Below, piece by piece: positions 43,924 to 52,605 of a stretch of 64,000 nt of DNA (its first letter is position 1; the number at the start of each line of letters is the position of its first letter). The translations under genes and the position numbers were made by a program. The notes beneath the pieces are model-generated. The model searched no databases. It saw only the letters and a program-made list of their open reading frames with translations, and was not told the DNA's origin. The DNA comes from Bradyrhizobium icense (lineage in GTDB: Bacteria; Pseudomonadota; Alphaproteobacteria; Rhizobiales; Xanthobacteraceae), in the NCBI RefSeq assembly GCF_001693385.1, contig NZ_CP016428.1:2852001-2916000 (forward strand), read 5' to 3'.

Positions 43924-44171
43924 AACTGCACGCCCTCCAGCCACAGGATCCCCAAGGAAGTTTTCCACTGTTTGCTGCAGGCGCAGATCCTGACCAACTG
44001 GACCGGAATCTCCGTAGGGGGCTGGCCGAAGGCCGGCCGGTCTAGATCACACGCTATCTTATCCGGATTCCAATTTGTCCCATGACTCGCCGACGGTCCC
44101 TGCCTCATGCTAGGGTAGGTCTCGGCTGATGCCGCGGACTTACTTGCCCGTTCAACCTCAAGACCCGCTGA

Positions 44172-45044
44172 ATGCGAATGCTGACGCATGCAAAGACCTT
44201 CCAGGCTATGGTCGTGTCTCTTGTTGCGTTGCTGCCGGCCTGCGCCCATGCCGAGGCCTTCGATACCGAGCATATATTCGGCTTCATGATTGGAACCGAT
44301 GTCGGCAGTGTGGGCGAACGGGAGTTTCAAACGGAGACGACCGGGCGCTTCGGCAGGAGCGGCGGTACTTATCGGGCCCTCGGCCAGGAGTTCGAACTGG
44401 AGTTTGTACCTGTCCGGAATTTTCGAATCGAGCTGGGTAGCACATTTGCATCGCATACGATCAGCGGCGTGCCTGGCCTTGACGATCAGCGCCGGCTGTC
44501 GTGGCAGGGCGCATCGGTCGATTTGCGCTACCGCTTTCTCGATAGGGAGGCGGCGCCGTTCGGGCTCACTTTCGCGACAGAAATGCACGCGCATCGTGTC
44601 GATGAAACGACGGCTGAAGCGGTTCGGAGTTTCGGGACTGAATTCAGGTTGGCGTTCGACGGGGAGCTCGTCCCGAACCGCGTTATCGCGGCGTTCAACC
44701 TGATCTACGAACCGGAATGGACGCGCCTGGTCGGCAACAGCGCCATGGAGCGTGACTCCACTGCGGGCGCGGCGATTGGGGTGCTGGCGCAGGTGCGGCC
44801 GGGTTTTCTGCTGGGCGGAGAGGCGCGGTACTTGCGGAAATATGAGGGAATCGGCTTGGAGGAACTTGTCGGGCAGGCGATGTTCGTCGGTCCGACAGCG
44901 TATTTCCAATTGTCGAAGCATACGCGGGTGACCGCGAGCTGGAGCGTTCAGGCGTGGGGACGTCCGGCCGGATCAAATGCCAGCCTTGATCTGGTCAATT
45001 TCGACCGCCACCAGGCGCGGCTGGTATTTGGCGTTAACTTCTAG
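44172..45044 (+). CDS. predicted outer-membrane beta-barrel protein
   Basis: A 290-residue protein with a signal peptide (cleavage near ACAHAEA) and a mature part built of alternating amphipathic strands such as FRIELGSTFAS, ASVDLRYRFL and HTRVTASWSVQAW. It ends in NF, the C-terminal aromatic typical of outer-membrane proteins. No TonB plug is present. It lies in the PQQ/methanol region after pqqA and may be a porin-like or copper/metal-related barrel. I cannot assign a substrate. The ribosome site is weak; a second ATG two codons later is possible. Confidence 0.65.
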   Translation: MRMLTHAKTFQAMVVSLVALLPACAHAEAFDTEHIFGFMIGTDVGSVGEREFQTETTGRFGRSGGTYRALGQEFELEFVPVRNFRIELGSTFASHTISGVPGLDDQRRLSWQGASVDLRYRFLDREAAPFGLTFATEMHAHRVDETTAEAVRSFGTEFRLAFDGELVPNRVIAAFNLIYEPEWTRLVGNSAMERDSTAGAAIGVLAQVRPGFLLGGEARYLRKYEGIGLEELVGQAMFVGPTAYFQLSKHTRVTASWSVQAWGRPAGSNASLDLVNFDRHQARLVFGVNF

Positions 45045-45072
45045 CGTGGGGAGGACGCATGGCGTTTCGGCT

Positions 45073-45090
45073 TTTCACGGTGTAGTGAAA
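45073..45090 (+). terminator. small hairpin after the outer-membrane protein gene
   Basis: TTTCAC (45073-45078) and GTGAAA (45085-45090) pair around GGTGTA, 28 bases after the stop. It is a weak stem without a T-run, so its role as a terminator is tentative. Confidence 0.3.
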
Positions 45091-45157
45091 CCCGGCTTCG
45101 CCGATTGCCGTACCTCTTTGCGTTATCTATTCGGGAACTAATCAAGGGATATCAGCA

Positions 45158-45394
45158 ATGACACCGATAGACTTGGTCGTGACCGTTTGTGCCGTGCTCT
45201 CGCCGACCACCTGCGAGGAAACCCATTTGGTCTTTTCTTCAAATGTTTCGTTGCAGCGATGTGCCATGGCCGCGCAGCCCTATATCGCGCAGTGGGTTGG
45301 CGAACACCCGAAATGGACTGCGGTCAAGTGGCGATGCGAATATCCAGGCGCCAATCGAAAGGCTTCCGGTGACGCCGTGTGGTCGGCAGGCTGA
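45158..45394 (+). CDS. small four-cysteine hypothetical protein
   Basis: A 78-residue protein with Cys at four places (TVCAV, TTCEE, QRCAMAA, WRCEYPG). The N-terminal segment IDLVVTVCAVLS is mildly hydrophobic, and a periplasmic disulfide protein is possible. AAGGGATATCAGCA leads into the ATG. The pattern with SLQRCAMAAQPYIAQWxxEHPxW recurs in short alphaproteobacterial proteins without a function. Confidence 0.6.
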   Translation: MTPIDLVVTVCAVLSPTTCEETHLVFSSNVSLQRCAMAAQPYIAQWVGEHPKWTAVKWRCEYPGANRKASGDAVWSAG

Positions 45395-45415
45395 ATAGTC
45401 GTCCGGCAGCGGCGG

Positions 45416-45740
45416 CTACTTGTTGCAGTCCTTAAAATCCTTGTCCGCGATCGAAAACATGGCATCGGCCTTGATTTCGATGTCGCGCACGAAGCAGTGC
45501 TTTGAGCCGGGATAGTCGACCTTGATGTCGTAGCGCTCCGGCTGCACGCCGGTGATACGCAGGCGCTCGTCGTGGTCGACTTCCTTGTCGTGCAGGGTGA
45601 GGTTGGGACCCCCGTCGTTCTTTCCGGGCGGGGATAGCTGAAACTCCGAAATGGTGACCACAATCGGATGCCTTTTCCCTGCGCGTCACCTCATTGGCGC
45701 TCGTTGAGAGCAGCGCCACCGAAGCCAGTATCCATCGCAT
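45416..45740 (-). pseudogene. frameshifted small exported protein
   Basis: An ATG at 45738-45740 begins a signal peptide (MRWILASVALLSTSANE), but that frame then runs into Arg-rich nonsense. The probable mature domain lies in another frame, starting about 45680 as GKRHPIVVTISEFQLSPPG, and continues with SKHCFVRDIEIKADAMFSIA to a stop at 45416. A one-base indel near 45690 would join them. The downstream part could still be made from a GTG at 45661 but without export. A sequencing error is the other explanation. Confidence 0.5.
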
Positions 45741-45774
45741 CGGAGCATGCTTTCGTCGCGGCGCGCCTTAGCCG

Positions 45775-46569
45775 TCATTGCCTGATCAGGCGGTCTCGAT
45801 TTTTTGCTTTACCGAAGTTTCTTGCCCGATCGAGACCGATTGGGGCGATCAACCGGGCCGTATCGAGATCGGCACCCTCGAAATCCGTGTCGACGACAGT
45901 GATGCCAGTCAGGTCGGCCCCGCCGAGCTGAGCACCCTTGAGAGAAGCACCGGTGAGGTCGCTGCCCTTCAGCACCGCAAATTCGAGATCGACACGAGAC
46001 AGGTCGGCGCCGCGCGCGTTCAGGCGTTCCAGCTTGGCCGATTTCAGCACCGCGCGCATCAGCCCCATCGACTGGTTACGCATGTCGGCGCCCAGATTTG
46101 CTTCCGCGATCGAAGCTCCGACGAGGCTCGCGCCGGTGAGATCGGCAGCGATGCGCGCTTGCGAAAGATCGGCGCCGTCGAGGCGGGCGCGAGCCATCTG
46201 TGAAGCGAACAGGTTTGCGCTCCTGAGGCTTGCACCAGTGAGGTCCGCTTCCAGTAGCCATGCCTGGTCGAGGATGGCGCGGTCGAGTTTGGCGCCGGCA
46301 AGTTTCGTCTTGTTGAGCCGTGCCGCGCGGAAGATTGCGCCGGACAGATTGATTCCCGACAAGTCCAGGCCGGATAATCTCTTCCCGGTGAAATCGGCGG
46401 GCGCGGCGATGGTCGCCGCAGCGACCGTGGCCTCGACCTCTCCGCGGGTCAATTCGGCTGAGACCATATCGGGTGAAGACAGGTCAACATGACGCATCAT
46501 GTCCTGCGCGGTTGCCGTTATGGCTACAAGAGCAAAACCAAAGACTGCAGTTCCGATCGAGCGTTTCAT
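45775..46569 (-). CDS. exported pentapeptide-repeat protein
   Basis: A 264-residue protein with a signal peptide (VFGFALVAITATAQ) followed by pentapeptide repeats of the A(D/N)LxX type from residue ~70 to ~250, for example LSGLDLSGINLSGAIFRAAR, ADLTGASLRSANL and ADLTGASLVGASIAEANLGA. These fold into a right-handed quadrilateral beta-helix. Most known members are cytoplasmic, so a periplasmic location is notable. The gene is 48 bases downstream of the ABC ATPase gene, on the same strand, and may share its transcript. Its role is unknown. Confidence 0.8.
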   Translation of the reverse strand: MKRSIGTAVFGFALVAITATAQDMMRHVDLSSPDMVSAELTRGEVEATVAAATIAAPADFTGKRLSGLDLSGINLSGAIFRAARLNKTKLAGAKLDRAILDQAWLLEADLTGASLRSANLFASQMARARLDGADLSQARIAADLTGASLVGASIAEANLGADMRNQSMGLMRAVLKSAKLERLNARGADLSRVDLEFAVLKGSDLTGASLKGAQLGGADLTGITVVDTDFEGADLDTARLIAPIGLDRARNFGKAKNRDRLIRQ

Positions 46570-46617
46570 TGTCAACCCCAACCGATCACGCATTCTAGCA
46601 CCGGCCTTTGGCACTGC

Positions 46618-47346
46618 CTACGGCGCATCCTGCTGGGTGGGACAGCCATAGATCCGCCGCACGATTTCCGATTTGATTGCGGCGATCTCGACCTCTCCGC
46701 GTGCGCTTCGCGGCGTGCGGATGGGTAGCTGCGCGAGAACCCGGGCCGGGCGCGGTGACAGCAGGATTACGCGATCGCCGAGACGAACCGCGTCGTCCAC
46801 ATCGTGGGTGACCAGCAGCGTTATCATGGAGCGACCGTCCACCAACATGGCGATCTCATCGCGCAAGCGGCTCGCAAGGGCGGTATCCAGCGAGGCGAGC
46901 GGTTCGTCGAGAATGAGCAATTCCGGCTCGACGGCGAAGGCGCGGGCAAGCGCCACGCGCCGCGCGAGGCCGACCGACAACTCGCCGGGAAAATGGTTGC
47001 GATGTGCCTTCAGCTCAAGAACTTCGAAGAGTGCTGAAAGCTTCGCGTCGTCGGCGCCAGGCGCGGCAAGTCGCACATTCTCCTCGACCGACCGCCACGG
47101 CAACAGCCGCGGCTCCTGGAACACGAAGCCGATCCGCGCGCCGGCGGGTCGCGAGACGCGCCCTTGAAAGTCGGGGTCCAGGCCGGCGAGAATCCGGAGC
47201 ATCGTACTCTTGCCGCAGCCGGATGGGCCAACCAATACACCGACCTCGCCTGCATCAAGTGCAAAGGCAACGCCCGCGATCACGTCGTGCTGTTCGCCCG
47301 CCGCGCTCTTGAACGTCTTGCTGGCGATATCGACCTCAAGCCGCAC
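46618..47346 (-). CDS. NitT/TauT-type ABC transporter ATP-binding protein
   Basis: A 242-residue ATPase with Walker A GPSGCGKST, FVFQEPRLLPWRSVEENV, the unusual signature LSVGLARRVALARAF and Walker B LLILDEPLASLD. The signature's LSVGL in place of LSGGQ is a departure from the consensus. A GTG at 47344-47346 is the probable start, overlapping the permease end by 11 bases; no ATG lies nearby at the right place. With the next two genes it forms an importer of the nitrate/taurine/riboflavin-precursor class. The substrate is unknown. Confidence 0.82.
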   Translation of the reverse strand: MRLEVDIASKTFKSAAGEQHDVIAGVAFALDAGEVGVLVGPSGCGKSTMLRILAGLDPDFQGRVSRPAGARIGFVFQEPRLLPWRSVEENVRLAAPGADDAKLSALFEVLELKAHRNHFPGELSVGLARRVALARAFAVEPELLILDEPLASLDTALASRLRDEIAMLVDGRSMITLLVTHDVDDAVRLGDRVILLSPRPARVLAQLPIRTPRSARGEVEIAAIKSEIVRRIYGCPTQQDAP

Positions 47347-48073
47347 GGGGACGCCACCGGGATACCCGGGCCTCAAACGGCTGCACCAGCAAGGTTTCAA
47401 TGAGGAGCACGACCGCGGCGAAGCTCAGCGAGTAGGCAAGCAGTAGCGGAATGTCGAATAGCTGGAACGCTACGCCAATCTCGAAACCGACACCGTTCGG
47501 ACGCCCGAGCAATTCCGCAACAAGTACGATCTTCCAGACCAGGGAAAGTCCTGATCGTGCGGCGGCTGCGATATAGGGCGACAGTTGCGGCAAAATGACG
47601 TGTCGGAACCTGCTCCAGCGCGGCAATGCAAATACCGTCGCCATTTCGTCCAGCGCCGCATCGAGGGCGCGCGCGCCCTCGCGGAGCGTAACGACGGCGG
47701 TCGGGAGTTTGTTGATGGCGATTGCCGCAATTGCGGCGACTTCAGTCAATCCAGCCCAGATGTAGGCGAGCACGATGACCACGAGCGCCGGCAGATTGAG
47801 CAGCAGGATCAGCCAAGGATCGCACAGCCGATCGGCAAGCCGTACCCGGCCCATCAGGTATCCGATGGCCGCGCCCAGAGCCATCGCCAGCGTGAAGGCG
47901 AGCGCAACGCGCGCCAACGTCGCGCCGAGATGGAAGAACAGGTTACCCGACCTGGCTTCCGCAATCATGGCAGTGAGCACGGTGGGGGGAGGTGGCAGCT
48001 TCGCGTCGCCGGCAAACAGCGAGGCGATCCACCAGATTGCAAGGAACATGGCGAATGACAGCAGGCGCGCCAC
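47336..48073 (-). CDS. NitT/TauT-type ABC transporter permease
   Basis: A 245-residue permease with five to six membrane segments. It shows the BPD-type loop EMATVFALPRWSRFRHVILPQLSPYIAAAARSG (read in parts) and HLGATLARVALAFTLAMALGA. The start is a GTG at 48071-48073, one base after the stop of the binding-protein gene, with GGGAG seven bases before it. An ATG start would cut into the first membrane segment. It sits between its binding protein and its ATPase gene. Confidence 0.82.
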   Translation of the reverse strand: MARLLSFAMFLAIWWIASLFAGDAKLPPPPTVLTAMIAEARSGNLFFHLGATLARVALAFTLAMALGAAIGYLMGRVRLADRLCDPWLILLLNLPALVVIVLAYIWAGLTEVAAIAAIAINKLPTAVVTLREGARALDAALDEMATVFALPRWSRFRHVILPQLSPYIAAAARSGLSLVWKIVLVAELLGRPNGVGFEIGVAFQLFDIPLLLAYSLSFAAVVLLIETLLVQPFEARVSRWRPRAA

Positions 48074-48074
48074 C

Positions 48075-49049
48075 TCAATCTCCCGGGATCGCGTGATAGA
48101 ATGTTCCGGCATCCAGTTCAGGCACCGGCCCGACAAGCTCGTGGCCGCCGATTTCAGCCAGCACGCGATAGAGAATGCGCGCGTCGGCTTCTTCGTCTGC
48201 GATCGGCCGACGCGGAATTCCCTCCCGATAGCGATCACGATAGACGCGCAACGTTTCGGCGTCTGGAGCGCCGGTCAGCGGCGCAATTTTCTCCCACTCC
48301 GCATCCGTGGTCGACAGGATCTCTTTCGCCGCGCGGGTCATGGCTATGAAGCGGGCAATTTTGTCCTGGTTTGCGTTCGCCCATTTTTCGTCGAAGACGT
48401 AGCCGAGCATCGCGGTGCGGCCTTTGGCGCCGAGTTTCGGCAGCAGGTCCTCGATGCCGGCGACGCGGCGGAAGCCCTTCGCTTCCAGCGCCGCGCAGAA
48501 ATTCCAGTAGTTCACGGTGGCATCCATTTCGCCGCTGAGCGTCTTCGCAGCCAGCAGCGGTGGCGCCCCGTAAGCGATTGTCGCGTCCGATTTCAGGTCG
48601 ATGCCGTCCCGCTTCAACCACGCCCGCAACAACAGCCAGTTCTTGTCGATCGGACCGCCCGCGACGGCGAGCTTGCGGCCCTTGAGATCGGCCAGGGTCC
48701 GGATCGGCGATGAGGCAGGGACCATCACCGCGCCGAGCGCGCTCGAATAGGGATAGAATGTCAGTTTGGCGCCAAGCCCGCGCTCGCGCGACACCCAAAG
48801 CCAGTCAGTGACGACAATGTCGGCGTTGCCGGCACGAAGCGCGATCTTGCCCGCCTCAGGGCTCGCCAGTTCGAGAACCTCAACGGAAAGGTTGGCCTGC
48901 TTGTCGAGGCCGTGCGCGCGGATCACTGCCAGTTCCCAGGCGAATGTTCCGGTCTTCTGCACTGCAACGCGCAAGGCTTCAGCGCTGCCGCGCGTGCCGA
49001 GCGAGACCAAGACAATCGTAGCAAGGAGCATGCGAACAAAGAGTTTCAT
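48075..49049 (-). CDS. NitT/TauT-type ABC transporter substrate-binding protein
   Basis: A 324-residue periplasmic protein with a signal peptide ending RGSAEA. The fold is NMT1/THI5/SsuA-like: LRVAVQKTGTFAWELAVIRA, LELASPEAGKIALRAGNADIVVTDW in parts, IDKNWLLLRAWLKRDGIDL and ALEAKGFRRVAGIED. It is the first gene of a three-gene importer operon inside the quinoprotein accessory region. AGAGGCACC precedes the ATG. No ligand can be deduced; a methanol- or metal-related solute is possible from context only. Confidence 0.82.
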   Translation of the reverse strand: MKLFVRMLLATIVLVSLGTRGSAEALRVAVQKTGTFAWELAVIRAHGLDKQANLSVEVLELASPEAGKIALRAGNADIVVTDWLWVSRERGLGAKLTFYPYSSALGAVMVPASSPIRTLADLKGRKLAVAGGPIDKNWLLLRAWLKRDGIDLKSDATIAYGAPPLLAAKTLSGEMDATVNYWNFCAALEAKGFRRVAGIEDLLPKLGAKGRTAMLGYVFDEKWANANQDKIARFIAMTRAAKEILSTTDAEWEKIAPLTGAPDAETLRVYRDRYREGIPRRPIADEEADARILYRVLAEIGGHELVGPVPELDAGTFYHAIPGD

Positions 49050-49135
49050 GGTGCCTCTGGCCATTTCCTCCGACATCTGCTTTTCAGCGGATCAGTCATA
49101 GCATAGCTTCCACCGTTAGCAGCGGGAGGAAGACG

Positions 49136-49495
49136 ATGATGTTTGTGGGATCGGTACGACCGATTGTCGCCGCGTTGACGGCGCTAATGGCGACGACAGG
49201 GCTTACGCGTGCCCAGGATATCAACGACTATCCGACCTCGGCGCGCGTCGAATACGCGTTTGGCTGTTTGAAAGCGAACGGCGAGACGCGCCAAGCGATC
49301 GAACAATGCTCCTGCTCGATCGATGTTATCGCTTCGCTCGTGCCCTACGACCGCTATGTCACGGCCGAAACCGTGCTCAGCATGTCGCAGGTGCGGGGCG
49401 ATCTGGGCGGCCCCTTCCGCACGTCGGAGCAGGCGGCAAGCGCCCTCAACGAGCTGAGGCGAGCCCAGGCCGAAGCGGAAGTTCGCTGCTTCTGA
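49136..49495 (+). CDS. exported small hypothetical protein of the methanol region
   Basis: A 119-residue protein with a signal peptide ending TRAQ. The mature part has CLKANGETRQAIEQCSCSID, a three-Cys cluster, and a final Cys near the C-terminus (EVRCF). GGGAGGAAGACG precedes tandem ATGs. It is divergent from the importer operon with an 86-base gap. Similar small proteins accompany quinoprotein genes in rhizobia, as far as I recall, without a known function. Confidence 0.65.
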   Translation: MMFVGSVRPIVAALTALMATTGLTRAQDINDYPTSARVEYAFGCLKANGETRQAIEQCSCSIDVIASLVPYDRYVTAETVLSMSQVRGDLGGPFRTSEQAASALNELRRAQAEAEVRCF

Positions 49496-49550
49496 AAGCG
49501 AGGTGATCGCGGCTTCGAAGACGACGACGGCCAGGCGACAGCCGTTTTTC

Positions 49551-49687
49551 TCGTGCCCCGGACGCAGCGCAGCACGCGAGTGATGCGCTGCAGAGCCGGG
49601 ACCCATGTCACCAGAGCGCACGATGTCCGCAATGGGGCCCGGCTCTGCGGAGCAGCGCTGTCGCGCTGCACCGCGTCCGGGACACGA
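49551..49687. repeat. long imperfect palindromic repeat element
   Basis: The ends TCGTGCCCCGGACGC and GCGTCCGGGACACGA pair with one mismatch. Inside, CAGAGCCGGGACCCAT and ATGGGGCCCGGCTCTG pair with one mismatch, giving a foldable unit of about 137 bases. It fills the gap between two opposed genes. Elements with these TGCCCCGGACGC and GAGCCGGGACCCA blocks are, from memory, widely repeated in Bradyrhizobium genomes. Confidence 0.75.
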
Positions 49688-49709
49688 TGCTATTCTGTCC
49701 GCAGACGCA

Positions 49710-50525
49710 TCAAATTCCGGAATCGTCGATCTTCCATTCGCGCTGGAAGACGCGTCCCTCGGTGTCCTTTGCCTCGGCGCGGAAACTTTTCGCGCCATTC
49801 GAGACGTAGGTGAACCGGATATTGGGATCTTCCGAAATTGAAATGCCACCCTCCATCGTCAACACCAGGCTGTCGTCCTGCCAGAGCCGCAGTTCATTGA
49901 TGAAGAATGCCGGAACATACAGATGTGTGACCTGATCCATCTGCAGGCCGGAATTATTGGGATGGCCGATCATGATCTGGGCCTCGCGGACGCCGGTGGC
50001 AGGGCCTTCGCCAGCCTTCGCGAACTGCCGGTAGCGCATCTGGCCGAGCCTGGCCTTGGCCTCGTCGGCGTTCTTGGCGGCAGGTGCCGAGCATCCGCCG
50101 GACGCCTTTACATACGTCTTGGCCATATAGAGTTGGCCGTCGCTGAGTTCGGCCACCGCATGGACATCGGTGTAATTGTTGACGCGGACACGGGTGGAGA
50201 TTTCCGGGACCTTGGCGTCCGGCCCGAGCTGGAATTTTGCCGCCATCGGCGCAGGGTTCTGGTCGATGACCAGCGTAATGCTCAGCACCTGCCGGCCGTC
50301 ACTGGCTGGCAGCTTCGTTCGTAACGTCACCGGCACGATTGCGGCATCCTCGGCGCGGGCCGGCATTTCGATGGCAATGACGTCGCTGCCATCGTTCATC
50401 GGACGATTGTTGAAGATGTCCTGAACCAGGCCAGGCCAGGGATCCGGCGTTGCCGCAAATGCTAGCGGCGAGCCAGACAGCAGCAAGCCAACGACGACGC
50501 ACAAGCGGAAGATAGTTTCGGGCAT
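49710..50525 (-). CDS. quinoprotein dehydrogenase-associated SoxYZ-like carrier
   Basis: A 271-residue exported fusion resembling SoxY and SoxZ. After a signal peptide (ending AFAA) comes a SoxY-like part with VRVNNYTDVHAVAELSDGQL and the GGCSAP motif that replaces the C-terminal GGCGG of SoxY. A SoxZ-like immunoglobulin domain (residues ~165-271, IMIGHPNNSGLQMDQ) follows. Such fusions accompany PQQ-dependent alcohol dehydrogenases; what they carry on the cysteine is unknown. GAAGGTGGTGC leads into the ATG. It lies just downstream of the relay metallohydrolase gene. Confidence 0.87.
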   Translation of the reverse strand: MPETIFRLCVVVGLLLSGSPLAFAATPDPWPGLVQDIFNNRPMNDGSDVIAIEMPARAEDAAIVPVTLRTKLPASDGRQVLSITLVIDQNPAPMAAKFQLGPDAKVPEISTRVRVNNYTDVHAVAELSDGQLYMAKTYVKASGGCSAPAAKNADEAKARLGQMRYRQFAKAGEGPATGVREAQIMIGHPNNSGLQMDQVTHLYVPAFFINELRLWQDDSLVLTMEGGISISEDPNIRFTYVSNGAKSFRAEAKDTEGRVFQREWKIDDSGI

Positions 50526-50580
50526 GCACCACCTTCACGGGGGATGGAGGCAACGAACGGAATATACGGTAACGCCCCCG

Positions 50581-51507
50581 CTATTCCCATTCAATTTCCG
50601 AAAATGCCGCGGTTGCGTTGCGGGCGTTGAAGTCGTCGAACAATTCCCACCGGGTTCGCTCGGAGCTCGCTGCCGTGCCTGCCGCGGCCTTTATCGGCTC
50701 GCCGCGGGCGACGAGCCCGCGTACGTCCGAGGCCAGAGTTTCGAGATAACGACGCTCGTCGGCGAGGGCGGCCGGCCATCCGCTCACGGGACCGTGACCA
50801 GGAACCACGCGCTGCGCGGGCAGGGTGGCGAGTTCACCGATGACGGCCAGCCAGCCGCGGATGCTGCCGTCCAGCACGGGCGTATGGACGAGAAACACGA
50901 GGTCGCCCGCGAACAGGGTTCCGGTCTTTTCATCGAGCACGGTGAGATCGCAATCGCTGTGCGCGGCGGGCCACGCCCGTAAGGCGAGGGTTCGCCCGCC
51001 GAGATCGAGCTTGAGCGTGCCGCTGACGAGCAGCGTTGGCGGCACGATGCGTATTTCGTCGATCAACTGATCGCCCATCGTGCGGCGAAATGCGTCGAGA
51101 TAGAATTGACCGCGCGCAGCCAGCGCGCGCGGCAGGTTCGCGTGGCCGACAAACGTCGTTTCGTCCTGCACGAAAGCGCCGTTGCCGAAGATGTGATCAG
51201 GGTGGCCGTGCGTATTGATGACGTAGCGGATCGGCTTGTCGGTCCGGGCGCGAATGGCTGCCAGCAATTGCCGTCCCTCGCGAAGGCTGCCGCCGGTATC
51301 GATCACGGCGACCGCGTCCTCGCCGATGATAAAGCCTACATTGGCAATCGCGCCCGCGTTCTCGCGCTTCATCTGCGCGGTCTGGCCGTTGTGTACGAAT
51401 ACGCCATCGGCAATGGAGTTGACGGGCAGCTCCTGTTGCTGGGCGAACGAAGCTGTGCTCGTCGCGATCATCGCGAGCGCGGCAATGATCCATGCGGGAT
51501 AAGCCAT
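50581..51507 (-). CDS. quinoprotein relay system zinc metallohydrolase (SoxH-like)
   Basis: A 308-residue exported metallo-beta-lactamase-fold protein. The signal peptide ends ASFAQ; the metal motif is [11 protein letters not shown]; other ligand regions are [11 protein letters not shown] and [10 protein letters not shown]. It belongs to the family that travels with SoxYZ-like carriers in quinoprotein clusters, and probably processes a carrier-bound thiol intermediate. The ATG at 51505-51507 has AAGG upstream; the open frame extends 45 codons further without similarity. It is divergent from xoxJ across a 213-base region with two dyads. Confidence 0.87.
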   Translation of the reverse strand: MAYPAWIIAALAMIATSTASFAQQQELPVNSIADGVFVHNGQTAQMKRENAGAIANVGFIIGEDAVAVIDTGGSLREGRQLLAAIRARTDKPIRYVINTHGHPDHIFGNGAFVQDETTFVGHANLPRALAARGQFYLDAFRRTMGDQLIDEIRIVPPTLLVSGTLKLDLGGRTLALRAWPAAHSDCDLTVLDEKTGTLFAGDLVFLVHTPVLDGSIRGWLAVIGELATLPAQRVVPGHGPVSGWPAALADERRYLETLASDVRGLVARGEPIKAAAGTAASSERTRWELFDDFNARNATAAFSEIEWE

Positions 51508-51540
51508 AATCGGCCTTCGTCTCTCCACGAAGCGCAACCG

Positions 51541-51563
51541 GTGCTGCGTTTGCGTCGCAGCAC
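51541..51563. promoter_or_regulatory. dyad in the relay hydrolase/xoxJ intergenic region
   Basis: GTGCTGCG (51541-51548), seven bases, CGCAGCAC (51556-51563): perfect 8-bp arms, 33 bases upstream of the metallohydrolase start. It could be an operator or an RNA hairpin. Confidence 0.4.
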
Positions 51564-51607
51564 GGGCGGCGACTTCGCCGGGATTATTCCTGTTGCGCGC
51601 CCCAATT

Positions 51608-51631
51608 GACAAGCATAGCATTTTGCTTGTC
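51608..51631. promoter_or_regulatory. second dyad with TTGACA, candidate operator/promoter
   Basis: GACAAGCA (51608-51615), eight bases, TGCTTGTC (51624-51631) form a perfect dyad with centre-to-centre spacing of 16 bases, as for a dimeric response regulator. Its first arm overlaps TTGACA (51606-51611), a -35-like hexamer facing xoxJ. No convincing -10 is seen. Confidence 0.45.
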
Positions 51632-51720
51632 TGCGGCTTCAACGGAACATCGTTCGTCGAGGTTGCCGATATCTTTTGCGAGTTGGCAACAATAGCGAGC
51701 CGGAATTGCAGCAGCTTTCG

Positions 51721-52605
51721 ATGACACGTGCCAGACAGAAGCGCTGGCTGGCGATTTCAACCTTGGTGATGCTCGCGGTGTTCTTCGGGCGCGATGTTGC
51801 GCGCGCGCAGATCAAGGAAGGCGGCGATCTGTCGATTGAGCTCATCGATCCCAAGGTGCTGCGCGTCTGCGCCGACCCGCACAATTTGCCGTTTTCCAAC
51901 GACAAGGGCGAGGGTTTCGAGAACAAGCTCGCCGAACTGTTCGCCGAGAAACTGCACAAGAAACTGGACTACATGTACTTCCCGCAGGCGACAGGCTTCG
52001 TCCGGATGACGCTTGGCGCCCATCGTTGCGACGTCATCATGGGCTTTCCTCAGGGCGACGACCTCGTTCAGGGCACCAATCCCTATTACCGCACCGCCTA
52101 CGCGCTGGTCGCCAAGAAGGGCAGCGGCCTCGACGAAGTGACCACGCTGGAAGACGAGCGTCTCAAGGGCAAGCATATCGGCGTCGTGGCCGGAACACCG
52201 CCTGCCACGAATATGGCGGTCAACGGCCTGATGGCGAATGCCAAACCGTATCATTTGATGGTCGATACCCGTTTGGAGTCGTCAGCGGAGGCCATGATAG
52301 CCGACCTGATGTCCGGTAAGATCGACGCCGGCATTCTCTGGGGGCCGATGGCGGGCTTCTATGCGAAGAAGGCGAACCCGCCGCTCCATGTCACGCCCCT
52401 CGTGAAGGAAAAGTCAGGCCCTCGATTGGCGTACCGTATCGGCATGGGAGTGCGTGCCGCCGACCAGAACTGGAAGCGGCAGCTCAATCGCCTGATCCAG
52501 GAAAACCAGTCGGCCGTCAACAAGATACTCCTGGATTTCGGCGTGCCCTTGCTCGACGACAACGACCGGCCGATCGGCGCGGAGGCGGCAACCAAAACGC
52601 CATGA
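51721..52605 (+). CDS. xoxJ: quinoprotein-associated periplasmic binding protein XoxJ/MxaJ
   Basis: A 294-residue periplasmic protein of the MxaJ/XoxJ family. After a signal peptide ending ARAQ come [59 protein letters not shown] in parts and YRTAYALV. XoxJ is thought to activate or assist methanol dehydrogenase rather than transport solute. In most clusters it follows xoxF and xoxG; here nothing of these lies upstream. No clear ribosome site precedes the ATG. It overlaps the next gene by four bases. Confidence 0.85.
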   Translation: MTRARQKRWLAISTLVMLAVFFGRDVARAQIKEGGDLSIELIDPKVLRVCADPHNLPFSNDKGEGFENKLAELFAEKLHKKLDYMYFPQATGFVRMTLGAHRCDVIMGFPQGDDLVQGTNPYYRTAYALVAKKGSGLDEVTTLEDERLKGKHIGVVAGTPPATNMAVNGLMANAKPYHLMVDTRLESSAEAMIADLMSGKIDAGILWGPMAGFYAKKANPPLHVTPLVKEKSGPRLAYRIGMGVRAADQNWKRQLNRLIQENQSAVNKILLDFGVPLLDDNDRPIGAEAATKTP

